In this document: positions 9,277-18,357 of the stretch, one piece after another | Layout: every line of letters starts with the position of its first letter | How positions within the stretch are numbered: position 1 is the first letter of the stretch | Assembly: GCF_014352875.1 (NCBI RefSeq) | Contig: NZ_CP060695.1 | Location: forward strand, 1 to 64,000 | Length of the DNA stretch: 64,000 nucleotides | DNA from: Polaribacter pectinis | GTDB lineage: Bacteria; Bacteroidota; Bacteroidia; Flavobacteriales; Flavobacteriaceae | Direction of reading: 5' to 3' | Made by a program: the position numbers and the translations under genes | The notes under the pieces: generated by a model | The model's database searches: none | Told to the model about the DNA's origin: nothing | The model's input: the letters and a program-made list of their open reading frames with translations, nothing else

Positions 9277-10092
9277 TTATAATACCTTAATCACTTCTTT
9301 AAAAAGCGTAATCATTTTTGGTTCTGCTTCACCAGCAATTGCAATAATTTCAGAAATATCTACTGGTTGTAAATTTTTAGGATCGCATTCATCCGTTAAA
9401 ACAGAAATTGCAGCACAAGGTAAATTTAATTGTTTGGCAACAATAACTTCTGGCACTGTACTCATACCAACTGCATCAGTTTCTAAAATTTGCAGCATTC
9501 TATATTCTGCTCTTGTTTCTAGTTGCGGCCCTAAAACACTTGTGTAAACTCCTCTATGTAATTGAATTTTATGTTCTTGCGCAATTAAATTTAATTGGAT
9601 GTTAATTTCTTTAGAGTAAGGTTCCAACATATCAGCAAAAATATTTCCAAAATCGTTGGCGCCTTTAAACGCTAAAGGAGAACTTCCTTGTAAATTAATA
9701 TGGTCTTCAATCAACATTAAATCGCCTTTTTTATAATCGAGATTTATGGCACCAGCAGCATTAGAAATTAGTAGGTTTTTAATTCCTAAACCATGCATTG
9801 TTCTAATTCCGTAAGTAACTTCCCAAGCATTGTAGCCTTCATATAAATGAAAACGACCAGCCATTACTAAAACTTTTTTGCCTGATAATTCGCCATAAAT
9901 TAATTTCCCTGAATGAAATTCTACAGTTGCAACAGGAAAATTAGGAATTTCTGAATATGGAATCTCTTTATCAATTGAAATTTCATCAACCAATTTACCC
10001 AAACCTGTTCCTAAAACAATTCCTACTTCAGGATTTGTAATTCCGTTTGATTTTAAAAAATCGATAGTTTCTTGTAATTGCTGTAATTTCAT
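9277..10092 (-). CDS. Purine nucleoside phosphorylase (trimeric type)
   Basis: A 271-aa enzyme of the trimeric purine nucleoside phosphorylase family (PunA type), splitting purine nucleosides with phosphate to base and ribose 1-phosphate. Visible motifs are GIVLGTGLGKL near residue 24, AGRFHLYEGY near 77, NAAGAIN near 112, GPQLETRAEYRML near 185 and GMSTVPEVI near 205. It lies between a DUF2064 transferase and a sterol-desaturase-like gene at the end of the arsenosugar run. If ArsS makes a deoxyadenosyl-arsenical there, this enzyme is a candidate to remove adenine; that is inference. General purine salvage is the alternative. Confidence 0.9.
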   Translation of the reverse strand: MKLQQLQETIDFLKSNGITNPEVGIVLGTGLGKLVDEISIDKEIPYSEIPNFPVATVEFHSGKLIYGELSGKKVLVMAGRFHLYEGYNAWEVTYGIRTMHGLGIKNLLISNAAGAINLDYKKGDLMLIEDHINLQGSSPLAFKGANDFGNIFADMLEPYSKEINIQLNLIAQEHKIQLHRGVYTSVLGPQLETRAEYRMLQILETDAVGMSTVPEVIVAKQLNLPCAAISVLTDECDPKNLQPVDISEIIAIAGEAEPKMITLFKEVIKVL

Positions 10093-10183
10093 AAAGAAGT
10101 TGAGTGTTTTGATTTAGAACTTAAAAATACGAATTATCTCATAATTCGTAGCAGTAAGTTTATTTATTAACTTAAAATAAGGG

Positions 10184-10798
10184 TTATTTTGTTTTGATAA
10201 ATAAGTCCATTATTTCTGGGATATTTTCAATATCCTCATATACATCTATGTCGTTTTTAAACTCCAATAATTTCACTTTTTTATCAATTAAATCTGTTAA
10301 AGTATCTTTTCTAACAGTTTCTGTTCCCCATTCTTTATTTTTGAAGACATTTTCTTCCAAAGTATTCATTCCTAATAAATAATAACCACCATCTTCAGCA
10401 GGACCAATAACCACATCATTAGTATCTAATTCATTGAAAGCTTTTTCTATATTTTTTGATGACAAATCATATAAATCACTTCCAATAATTAGCACTTTTT
10501 TATAACCTGCATCAAATCCGTTTTTGAAAGCATTTTTCATTCGAATGCCTAAATCTTCGCCAAATTGCTGGTGTTTTTGATAAATATCTGGATTCCAAAT
10601 ATCGTTTTCTCGAATTTTCACGGAATAATAAACAGCTTTATCCGCAGTTTTTACTTCCGAAGAAATATCTCTGGTTCTTTCTAATAAAAATTTATAGATT
10701 TCTAGTGCAGTTTCGTCTCCAACACTTTTTGCTAAACGTGTTTTTGCTTTCCCTAATTCCGGGTTTCTTGTGAAGATTAATAATAGGTTTTTATTCAT
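10184..10798 (-). CDS. DUF2064 / CofC-like transferase associated with rSAM ArsS
   Basis: A 204-aa protein of the TIGR04282-type DUF2064 family, a nucleotidyl- or glycosyl-transferase-like fold. It has the N-terminal phosphate-binding motif GKAKTRL (16-22), then IGSDLYDL and the signature GPAEDGGYYLLG. Members recur beside the radical SAM protein now called ArsS. Its start overlaps the end of the rhodanese gene by 8 bases, so the two are translationally coupled. A second, less conserved paralogue lies upstream in the same run at 18358-19035. The substrate has not been established from sequence. Confidence 0.85.
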   Translation of the reverse strand: MNKNLLLIFTRNPELGKAKTRLAKSVGDETALEIYKFLLERTRDISSEVKTADKAVYYSVKIRENDIWNPDIYQKHQQFGEDLGIRMKNAFKNGFDAGYKKVLIIGSDLYDLSSKNIEKAFNELDTNDVVIGPAEDGGYYLLGMNTLEENVFKNKEWGTETVRKDTLTDLIDKKVKLLEFKNDIDVYEDIENIPEIMDLFIKTK

Positions 10799-11285
10799 AA
10801 ACTTTCTCTCCTTTTTTTAGCCATTTACTCCAACCCTTACTAAAAGTATGTACTTTTTCAGTTTTGTTTCCTAAAGTGTCTACTACTTGAAAATCGGCAT
10901 TTTTCCATTCAAAAATACCTCCATATAAATTGTAAACATTTGTGTAACCTTCTTCTATTAATTTATGCGCAACAGTTTCTGAACGAATTCCCAAAGAACA
11001 ATACACAACTATTTTGGCGTTCTTGTCTTCTGGTAATTTTGATAAGGTTTCTTTTAGTTTAAAATGATCATAACCAACACGAATTGCATCTTTTAAATGA
11101 CTGACTTTAAACTCTTTTTCTTCCCTAGCGTCTAATAAAATAGCTTTCGTTTTTGGTAAAGCCAAAGTTTCTACAGACATATAAGGAACATTTCTTTTGT
11201 TCCATTTATTCAATAATTTATCTAATTTCTTTTGAGCAGAAACAGTTGAGGTAACTACTAATAAAAGGATGAGTATTTTTTTCAT
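10791..11285 (-). CDS. Exported rhodanese-domain protein
   Basis: The start MKKILILLLVV gives an export signal ending near VSAQ; an upstream in-frame ATG at 11312 would place nine extra residues before the signal and overlap the previous gene. The rhodanese domain covers about residues 45-145 and has the active-site loop CSLGIRS, with the catalytic Cys present. It is probably periplasmic. Rhodaneses move sulfur or handle thiophilic oxyanions, and also occur in arsenic gene clusters. The 164-aa length fits a single domain with a short C-terminal tail. It overlaps the downstream DUF2064 gene and follows the metallophosphoesterase after 10 bases. Confidence 0.85.
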   Translation of the reverse strand: MKKILILLLVVTSTVSAQKKLDKLLNKWNKRNVPYMSVETLALPKTKAILLDAREEKEFKVSHLKDAIRVGYDHFKLKETLSKLPEDKNAKIVVYCSLGIRSETVAHKLIEEGYTNVYNLYGGIFEWKNADFQVVDTLGNKTEKVHTFSKGWSKWLKKGEKVYE

Positions 11286-11295
11286 TTTATCTATA

Positions 11296-12123
11296 TTAAA
11301 GTTGAATACCAAAACCTTGCAAACCAGTTTCTATTGCTGGTAAAATTTCTGTATTATCCCAAATTCCTGTAACAATTGTTCTTGAATATTCTTCAGGAAG
11401 CAAACCATTTTGCATTAGTTTACTGGTTAATTTGTAATTATAATCTAATGTTTTATGTGTAAAGTTAAAACTATTATCGGAATCGTCTAAAATTGCATAC
11501 CAAACAGTTGGGTTTCCATCATTTGCTGGCATTCCAATAACTCCAGGATTTAACCAAAGTTTCTTTTTTTCTTGATGATGAAAAGGCAAACCACAATGTC
11601 CGCCAATAATAACATCCGCATTTGTGGCTTTAAAATTAGGTTCTTTTATTGCCCAATCTGTAGATTTAAAAATAAATTCTGATACATTAAAATAAGAACC
11701 ATGCACAACAGTTACGTTCTTTTTTGCATATTCAAATGAAATATGATTAGGAATCGTTTTTAAAAATTCCAACGAATTTTCAGACAATTTACTCTGTGCA
11801 TAAGGATACCAAAGTTGAGAAAACCCATCACATCTAGAACCTTCTCTAAAATCGCAACCACAATCTTCTGCATTTTCTCTTAATTGAATTTCTACATTTC
11901 CAGCAATACTATTTACTCCCCATAATTTTAATAATTGGACAGTTTCTTCAGGTTGCGCACAATAACCTACAATATCGCCAGTACAAATGCAATTTTCTGG
12001 TGGAATATTTTCTTTTTCAGCAATTTGTTTTAAAGCTTCTAAAGCTTGTAAATTGCTGTAAACACCTCCGAAAACAAGTGTTTTACCAGATATTTTGCCT
12101 AAATGCTTTATTTCTTGATCCAT
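11296..12123 (-). CDS. Divergent metallophosphoesterase of the arsenosugar locus
   Basis: A calcineurin-like fold of 275 aa starting MDQEIKHLGK; this start is preferred over one 54 bases upstream, which lies deeper in the symporter gene. Second and late motifs are kept: CTGDIVGY (GD 49-50), VVHGSY, and LNPGVIG. The first motif, normally SDIHSN, reads GGVYSN (19-24), losing the metal-binding Asp and His. The GNHD motif reads GNVE (75-78). A Cys group follows at residues 88, 90 and 98. Either the chemistry has changed or the protein binds rather than cleaves. It overlaps the symporter gene by 16 bases, so the genes are coupled. Confidence 0.75.
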   Translation of the reverse strand: MDQEIKHLGKISGKTLVFGGVYSNLQALEALKQIAEKENIPPENCICTGDIVGYCAQPEETVQLLKLWGVNSIAGNVEIQLRENAEDCGCDFREGSRCDGFSQLWYPYAQSKLSENSLEFLKTIPNHISFEYAKKNVTVVHGSYFNVSEFIFKSTDWAIKEPNFKATNADVIIGGHCGLPFHHQEKKKLWLNPGVIGMPANDGNPTVWYAILDDSDNSFNFTHKTLDYNYKLTSKLMQNGLLPEEYSRTIVTGIWDNTEILPAIETGLQGFGIQL

Positions 12124-13496
12124 TTTGGAATAAAATATAAAATGATACAACTTAAAATTCCCCAAAGATTTATCCAAAGTAAATCTGCATATTTTCCTTC
12201 TGTAAAAATAAGTGATTCAGGGAATAATTTAAACACTAACAATAGTCCAAAAACCAAACCACAAATTACACTTAAATAAAAACTGATTCTTGGCACTTTT
12301 ACATTCCAAAATATAAAAACGGGTGTTAATCCAATAACCATTGTTCCAGAAATGGTAGTTGCAGATAAAATTTCTGCGCCAAAAAATACGGGTAACGTTC
12401 CTAAAATAGCAACAATTATCATAGAAATTCTACCGAAAGAAACGGTTTTTCCTAAACCTAAATCCACAGATAATAATTTAGAAAAAGAAGAAAAAGTAGA
12501 ATCTAAAGTGGATGCTGCAGAGGTTATCATAATAAAATTAATAACTAATAAAATTACGACACCTAAAGCTTTACCAACTTCTACAGCTGCTTGTCCTTTC
12601 ATTCCTTGCGATTTTGCATACACACCAATTACACTAAATAAAATAATACAAATGGCACCTAAAATACTTGCCCATAAAAAACTTCTACGCGTTACTTTTG
12701 GCGAACTTACAAAACCTCTGTCTGTTAAAACAGGATCGTGAAAAGGATAACTAAAAGATTGAATAAGAGCCGCAAAAAAGAGATTTAAACCAAGTTCAAA
12801 ACTCCAAGTTCCTGAGGTAATTATTTCTTTCGTCGTAAATTCATCCGCAGAAAAAATAGTTGCTAAAATAATAATTAACAAAACAGAAAATAAAACCATT
12901 TGTATTATATCTGTAAAAATAGAACTACTTAAACCACCTTTTAAAGCGTAGCCTAAAGTTAATATTGTAAACACCAAAATTGACCAATAATAGGAAGCAC
13001 TATCTTGTTCTCCAAAATAACTTCCAATAACCATAGTGTTACTCCAAACCTCATTAAAAAGCCTAAAAGCAATCAAAATAGAGAAAACTGCCATCGCTTT
13101 TTTTCCAAATCTGGATGTTAAAAATTGATGAATACTTGTAAAACCACCTTTAACCCTTAATTGATAAATAACAATACCAGCAACCGCAAATGAAAGATAA
13201 TAACCTGCATATGCAACTCCACCAACAATACCAAAAGACAAACCTAAATTTGCGGCATTTGTAATGCTTTTTGCAAAAATCCAAGAAATGATTAAACTAC
13301 CAGTTAACACCAAAGTATTAGGTGCTTTTTTCTTGTGTACAGCTTTAAAAAACTGATCTGTTGTTTTTGCAAGCGGAGATAAAAATAACATAGCCAAACT
13401 GGATATTATTATTAGAGCCCACTGAACCCAAGAAGCCCACCCTAACCCTCCCAAAGGGAGGGAACTCTCACTCATATAAATAAAGGATGTTAGCAT
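12108..13496 (-). CDS. Sodium:solute symporter (SSS family)
   Basis: A 462-aa transporter with about 12-13 hydrophobic segments, GGLGWASW near the N-terminus, LRVKGGFTSIHQFLTSRFGK after the third helix, ALKGGLSSSIFTDIIQ near residue 195, and FSYPFHDPVLTDRGF near 250, all typical of the SSS family of Na+-driven importers. Two starts are possible, ATG at 13496 or 13475; both lie inside a palindromic repeat (13435-13570), one arm of which encodes about residues 12-21. A-rich DNA before 13496 favours the longer form. It lies between SusD and the metallophosphoesterase and would give inner-membrane uptake to match the SusCD pair. Solute unknown. Confidence 0.85.
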   Translation of the reverse strand: MLTSFIYMSESSLPLGGLGWASWVQWALIIISSLAMLFLSPLAKTTDQFFKAVHKKKAPNTLVLTGSLIISWIFAKSITNAANLGLSFGIVGGVAYAGYYLSFAVAGIVIYQLRVKGGFTSIHQFLTSRFGKKAMAVFSILIAFRLFNEVWSNTMVIGSYFGEQDSASYYWSILVFTILTLGYALKGGLSSSIFTDIIQMVLFSVLLIIILATIFSADEFTTKEIITSGTWSFELGLNLFFAALIQSFSYPFHDPVLTDRGFVSSPKVTRRSFLWASILGAICIILFSVIGVYAKSQGMKGQAAVEVGKALGVVILLVINFIMITSAASTLDSTFSSFSKLLSVDLGLGKTVSFGRISMIIVAILGTLPVFFGAEILSATTISGTMVIGLTPVFIFWNVKVPRISFYLSVICGLVFGLLLVFKLFPESLIFTEGKYADLLWINLWGILSCIILYFIPKWIKK

Positions 13497-13570
13497 TATA
13501 TTTTTAAATTTTTATTTCACAACAATTTCCATAACAGTTTTTCCCTCCTTTGGAGGGATTAAGGGAGGCT
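13435..13570. repeat. Inverted repeat spanning the susD stop and symporter start
   Basis: Two 30-base arms, 13435-13464 and 13541-13570, are imperfect inverted copies, each containing a small palindrome (CCTCCCAAAGGGAGG and CCCTCCTTTGGAGGG). Between them is an AT-rich 76-base spacer. One arm overlaps the susD stop codon (13569-13571) and the other lies within the first codons of the symporter. It looks like a mobile palindromic unit of the REP or MITE kind that now supplies coding sequence. Confidence 0.75.
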
Positions 13571-15008
13571 ATTCGTTCCACCAAACTTTTACATCCAAAC
13601 TATTTCCATTTGTTGCAGCTTCTGCTACTTTGTAATTTTCTGCATTTAATGCACCTGCATCTGCAGGATAAGGCATTCTTACAGGAATTAAATTGTTATT
13701 TAAACTAGCAGCAACATTTTTTAAAGCAGGAAATCCTGTTCTTCTAAACTCAATCCAACTTTCGTAACCGTTAATTGTATTTGCAATCCATTTTTGCGTA
13801 ATAATTTGTTCTAAAGGCGTTTTTCCTGCTGCGTTTAAATTGGCATTTCCAGCTAAATAAGTGGCAGGTAAATTTGTGTTCCAATATTCAAAAGCCAAAG
13901 TAACTCCATTGTTATATAAAGTTTCCACATTTGTGGTAATCAATCCTTTTTGAGCAGCTTCTGCTAATAGAAAACTCGTTTCCCAAGCTGTCATAAAATT
14001 AGCATCTAAAGAAGACGTGTCTTCTCTAAAAATTGTACCAACCAAAGAATAATCATCTGGAGATGGAGTAGTGGTAGAGGCGTTAATTCCGTTAATTAAA
14101 CCATTAAATTCATTTGAAGTTGAATTTGCAAATGGCTGATAAAAATTACCAACTCTATTATCATTTAAATCAGCAAAAATCTCTTCAGCAGTTTCCGACA
14201 TTATAAAGTTTGTAAAATCTCCATTTCTTAATTGTGCAAATCTAAAACTATTCGGAGCCGTATTTGTAAAATCGAAAGTGGCGTTTTCGCTATTATTTTT
14301 GATGTAATTTCCACTCGTAAAAATAGTTTGTAATTGATTCGAAACATCAACTTTATTGGAAATACGAACTAAATATTTAATTTTTAAAGAATTTGCAAAA
14401 CGTACCCAAGCATCTAAATCTCCGTTAAATAAAATATCTCCTTCCAGAGAAATTGCTGCGGAATAAGCATTTATAGCAGCGATTCCTTTGTCTAAATTAT
14501 CTAAAATTCCTTTTTCATTTTGATAAATGTCTTCTTGTAAATCGTATTTCGGAGTTACAGTTCCATCCACACCATTAAAAGCTTCAAAATAAGGAACATC
14601 ACCAAAAATATCTGTCAATGCTGCAGCCATATATGCTTTTAAAATTAATGCAGGCCCTTCATAAACAGCGAAAGCTGGCGTTTCACGAGATTGTTTTAAC
14701 AGAATTTCATTATCACGTAAATTCGTGAAAAATATCGGCCAAGGATTTCCACCCAATTGCGGACTTTTTAAATCGTGTCTGTCAAATAAATTGAAATCTA
14801 AAAGTGCATAATGCTGTGATAATAAGTTTCCAGCAGCAAAACCTTCATAACTCATTTGTTCCCCATAATCGTAAATAACTTGTCTTAAAAGAAGACTTGG
14901 TTGTACAGAAACTGGTGAATTTTGGTTTGTATTAATTTCTTCAAAATCTTTGGTACAACTTGCAAATGTAATTGCAAAAATTGCGATGGTATATATAATT
15001 TTTTTCAT
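13569..15008 (-). CDS. SusD/RagB-family nutrient-binding lipoprotein
   Basis: A 479-aa SusD-like outer-membrane lipoprotein. The signal ends FAITFASC, with the lipid-carrying Cys at 18, followed by TKDFEEINTNQNSPV, typical of the SusD-like_2 group. Helical TPR-like stretches appear in FLLAEAAQKGL and NGVTLAFEYW, and the C-terminal NGYESWIEFRRTGFPALK is a common SusD feature. It follows susC and would form the lid of that TonB-dependent channel. Most such pairs import glycans or peptides, but this group is also used for other ligands. Its place inside the arsenosugar run suggests an organoarsenical or related ligand, which is inference. Confidence 0.9.
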   Translation of the reverse strand: MKKIIYTIAIFAITFASCTKDFEEINTNQNSPVSVQPSLLLRQVIYDYGEQMSYEGFAAGNLLSQHYALLDFNLFDRHDLKSPQLGGNPWPIFFTNLRDNEILLKQSRETPAFAVYEGPALILKAYMAAALTDIFGDVPYFEAFNGVDGTVTPKYDLQEDIYQNEKGILDNLDKGIAAINAYSAAISLEGDILFNGDLDAWVRFANSLKIKYLVRISNKVDVSNQLQTIFTSGNYIKNNSENATFDFTNTAPNSFRFAQLRNGDFTNFIMSETAEEIFADLNDNRVGNFYQPFANSTSNEFNGLINGINASTTTPSPDDYSLVGTIFREDTSSLDANFMTAWETSFLLAEAAQKGLITTNVETLYNNGVTLAFEYWNTNLPATYLAGNANLNAAGKTPLEQIITQKWIANTINGYESWIEFRRTGFPALKNVAASLNNNLIPVRMPYPADAGALNAENYKVAEAATNGNSLDVKVWWNE

Positions 15009-15021
15009 TTTTTATGTTTTC

Positions 15022-15088
15022 TGTCATTTCGACTTTATGGAGAAATCTTAACGTATATAAAAGATTTCTCCATAAAGTCGAAATGATA
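15022..15088. repeat. Strong hairpin repeat between susC and susD
   Basis: Arms 15022-15049 and 15061-15088 are inverted copies over 28 bases with one mismatch and an 11-base loop. The ends TGTCATTTCGA and the GGAGAAATCTT block are shared with the element at 8295-8388, so this is a dispersed family. In the susCD transcript it would form a very stable hairpin, and could lower susD expression or protect upstream mRNA. No T-run follows on the minus strand, so simple termination is not indicated. Confidence 0.8.
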
Positions 15089-15097
15089 AATTTGTTT

Positions 15098-18000
15098 TTA
15101 GAAATTAAACCCTAATTTAAATCCTAAACTTCTACTGGTAGCGTAACTCATATCTTCTACACCACTTACAAAACCATTTCCTTGAACTGCTAATTGTTCT
15201 GGATCGAAATGAGGATTTTCTGTAATTACAAATAAATTATTTCCTATGAAAGAAAGGTTTAAAGTAGAGGTGTCTTTCAATCCTAAAAAGCCTTCTTTTA
15301 AGTCTAATTTATAACCTATTGAAAATTGACGTAATTTTAAAAAAGAAGCATCATACACATTGTTTTCTTCGTGATTTCTGTCGTAAAATTGTCTGTAATA
15401 ACTTTCTGCACCAACTGCAACTGTATTTGGTTGTCCAGAATTTACATTAACACCTTGTGCAACAATTCCTGCATCTGGTCTAAAAGCGGTTTCTGCTAAT
15501 TGGCCACCAACATTTCCTAATGCACTTGTTCTTGAAACAATTTCTCCACCTTGTCTCCAGTCAAATAAGAAACTTGCATTCCAGTTTTTATAGCTGAAAC
15601 TATTGTTCCATCCTAAAGTAAAATCAGGATTATAATTTCCAATTTTCTTCAATGTATTATCTGCAATATAAGTTCCATCATCATTAATTAAAAATTCTCC
15701 ATTTTCGTTTTTTCGATAACCAGTTCCATACATGTCACCAACGCTACCACCTTCTTCAACTTGAAAATATACAGTTTGATTTGCACTGTCGTAAATTCTA
15801 CTATAAGCCAATGTTAAACGTCCATCTTCTTGTGGTAAATCTTTAATGATTGATTTGTTTGTTGCAAAATTGAAAGTAGTATTCCATCTAAAGTTTTCAT
15901 TTCTAATTGGAGTTCCTCCTAAAATAACTTCTATACCTTGCGTATTTACACGACCACCATTTACAACTTGCTGGTTATATCCTGATGAAATTGCAATTGG
16001 CAAAGAAATAATTTGATCTTTTGTTGTTGAATTGTAATACGTGAAATCTACATTCAAACGATCTTTAAAGAAACGTAAATCTGCTCCAAATTCATAAGAA
16101 GTGGTTACTTCTGGTTTTAAATTTGCATTCGGAATAAAATCTTGATTGCTAAAAGTTGGTTGTCCATTAAAGGCAGTTTGTGAAACAAAAGCACCAGAAG
16201 TTTGATACGGATTTGTATCATTACCAACCTGTGCAACACTCGCTCTTAACTTTGCAAATGAAATGCTTTCTGGTAATTTAGTTGCATTTGACAAGATAAA
16301 ACTTGTAGAAACAGAAGGGTAAAAGAAAGAAACACCATCCACAGAAAAAGGAGTTGCCAAAGCACTCGACCAATCATTTCTTCCAGTAATATCTACATAT
16401 AAATAATCTTTGTAACCAAATTTTGCAATTCCGTATAAAGAGTTAATTCGTTTTTTAGAATTAAATTGAAAAAAATCAACAGGCGAAGCAGCATTATTTA
16501 AACTAAAAATTCCAGGTTGCGCTAAATTAGTTGTTTGTGCTTGTTTTGTAGATGCTGTTTGGTCTAATCTATTTCCTCCAAAAGAAGCATCAAAAGAAAA
16601 ATCGCCAAAATTATCTGTATAATTTATTAAGAAATCTGTGTTTATTTCTCTGTAAAAAACATCATGTTCTGCATACGCTCCATTTGCAAAACGGTTTGAG
16701 CTAAAATTACGATTGAATTGCCTTTTTTCTGAAGAATAATCCATTCCAGATCGAAAAGAAACACTTAATTTATCCGTAAATTTATGATTTACAGCAATGT
16801 TTCCAAAAACACGATCTCTATTAAAAGAGTTGGTGTTTTCATTCAAAATGAAAAAAGGATTGTCGAAATACCTATAATTAAAATTGTATTGTTGTACGCC
16901 TTCCAAACCAGGTTGCCAATAATCTCTTAAACTGTCTATATTTAAAGATCTTGGTCCCCAAGCCACTAAAGAATAATTTACATTTTCACTTCCATAACCG
17001 TTTGAAGGTCTGTTATCGCTACTTGAATTTACATAATTTATGGTAGAAGTAATTCGTGTTCTTTCTGTAGGATTAAAATTCGCTTTTAAAGCCACAGTTT
17101 TACGTTCTAAATTTACCCCAGGAATAATAGATTCACTATCTAAATTTGTAAAAGACAATCTGTAAGAACCTCTTTCAAAACTATCATTTATAGAAATATT
17201 ATTAATGGTTGTAATTCCTGTTTGATAAAAATCTTTTAAATTATTTGGATTCGATTTGAATAAAGTTGGTGTAATTGCATTTCCACTATACAAAGAAGTG
17301 TCTCCACCACGAACTACAGTTCCATCAGCTAAAGTTACAGGAGAATCGAATTGAGGAACTAAAATTCCAGCATCTAATCTTGGTCCCCAAGAATACGAAA
17401 TTACATCGTTAATTCCTCCTCCAAGACCATTTCCATATGCGAAATTTCCTCCATTTCCTTGTCCATATTCATTTTGAAATTCTGGTAAACGAAAAGCTGA
17501 ATCTAAAGTTACAGAAGAATTAATGCTAATTCCCAAGCCTTTTTTCTTACTTCCGTCTTTTGTATTAATTACAATAACTCCGTTAGAAGCTCTTGTTCCA
17601 TACAAAGCAGCAGCACTGGGTCCTTTTAAAACAGTTACAGATTCTATATCATCTGGATTTACTTCCATTGCACCATTTCCAAAATCAATTTCTTGAAAAC
17701 CAGTTGCAGATTCATCTGTAAAGTTGAAAACTGTATTGTTGTTAATTGGAGTTCCATCTACAATAAAAAGCGGATTGTTATTCGAGAAAGAAGCTTCTCC
17801 ACGAATGGTTATTTTTGATGAAGAACCAACACCAGTTGCACCTTGTGAAATTGTTACACCTGCTAACTTTCCTGATAAATTATCTAAAAAATTGGCTGTT
17901 TTAACTTCCGCTAATTCTGCTGATTTTAATTCTTGCACAACATAACCTAATTCTTTGGTTTTTCTATTTAAACCCAAAGCTGTTACTACAATTTCATTCA

Positions 18001-18292
18001 AACTTGTTTCATCTTCCTCTAAAGAAATGTTGATGTTAATTCGATTGCCAACCGTAATTTTTTGAGTTTTATAACCTAAATAAGAAAAGGTTAAAATATC
18101 TGAAGTTGAAGCTACATTTATAGAATAATTTCCATTTTCATCTGTAGTTGTTCCATTTCCTTGTTCATTGGAAACACTAACGACTGGTAATTTTTCTCCA
18201 GAATTTTTATCGGTAACTGTTCCTGTAATTTTAGTTTGTGCAAAATTTATGCTAACGAATAGCATAAAAATCCACATAAAAATATGTTTCAT
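15098..18292 (-). CDS. SusC/RagA-family TonB-linked outer-membrane protein
   Basis: A 1064-aa TonB-dependent channel. After an 18-residue signal comes a carboxypeptidase-regulatory-like domain (about 20-95, ITGTVTDKNSGEKLPVVSV), then the plug (about 115-245) with IESVTVLKGPSAAALYGTRA and NGVIVINTK, and a beta barrel ending LGFKLGFNF. All these parts are typical of SusC. With the SusD gene 89 bases downstream it forms an energised importer. It sits between two arsenosugar-associated genes on the same strand. The substrate cannot be read from sequence. Confidence 0.95.
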   Translation of the reverse strand: MKHIFMWIFMLFVSINFAQTKITGTVTDKNSGEKLPVVSVSNEQGNGTTTDENGNYSINVASTSDILTFSYLGYKTQKITVGNRININISLEEDETSLNEIVVTALGLNRKTKELGYVVQELKSAELAEVKTANFLDNLSGKLAGVTISQGATGVGSSSKITIRGEASFSNNNPLFIVDGTPINNNTVFNFTDESATGFQEIDFGNGAMEVNPDDIESVTVLKGPSAAALYGTRASNGVIVINTKDGSKKKGLGISINSSVTLDSAFRLPEFQNEYGQGNGGNFAYGNGLGGGINDVISYSWGPRLDAGILVPQFDSPVTLADGTVVRGGDTSLYSGNAITPTLFKSNPNNLKDFYQTGITTINNISINDSFERGSYRLSFTNLDSESIIPGVNLERKTVALKANFNPTERTRITSTINYVNSSSDNRPSNGYGSENVNYSLVAWGPRSLNIDSLRDYWQPGLEGVQQYNFNYRYFDNPFFILNENTNSFNRDRVFGNIAVNHKFTDKLSVSFRSGMDYSSEKRQFNRNFSSNRFANGAYAEHDVFYREINTDFLINYTDNFGDFSFDASFGGNRLDQTASTKQAQTTNLAQPGIFSLNNAASPVDFFQFNSKKRINSLYGIAKFGYKDYLYVDITGRNDWSSALATPFSVDGVSFFYPSVSTSFILSNATKLPESISFAKLRASVAQVGNDTNPYQTSGAFVSQTAFNGQPTFSNQDFIPNANLKPEVTTSYEFGADLRFFKDRLNVDFTYYNSTTKDQIISLPIAISSGYNQQVVNGGRVNTQGIEVILGGTPIRNENFRWNTTFNFATNKSIIKDLPQEDGRLTLAYSRIYDSANQTVYFQVEEGGSVGDMYGTGYRKNENGEFLINDDGTYIADNTLKKIGNYNPDFTLGWNNSFSYKNWNASFLFDWRQGGEIVSRTSALGNVGGQLAETAFRPDAGIVAQGVNVNSGQPNTVAVGAESYYRQFYDRNHEENNVYDASFLKLRQFSIGYKLDLKEGFLGLKDTSTLNLSFIGNNLFVITENPHFDPEQLAVQGNGFVSGVEDMSYATSRSLGFKLGFNF

Positions 18293-18357
18293 TTTGTAAT
18301 TTTTGTGTAAAATAATTTGTTGATTTTTAGTATTGATACTAACAATACAATAGATAA

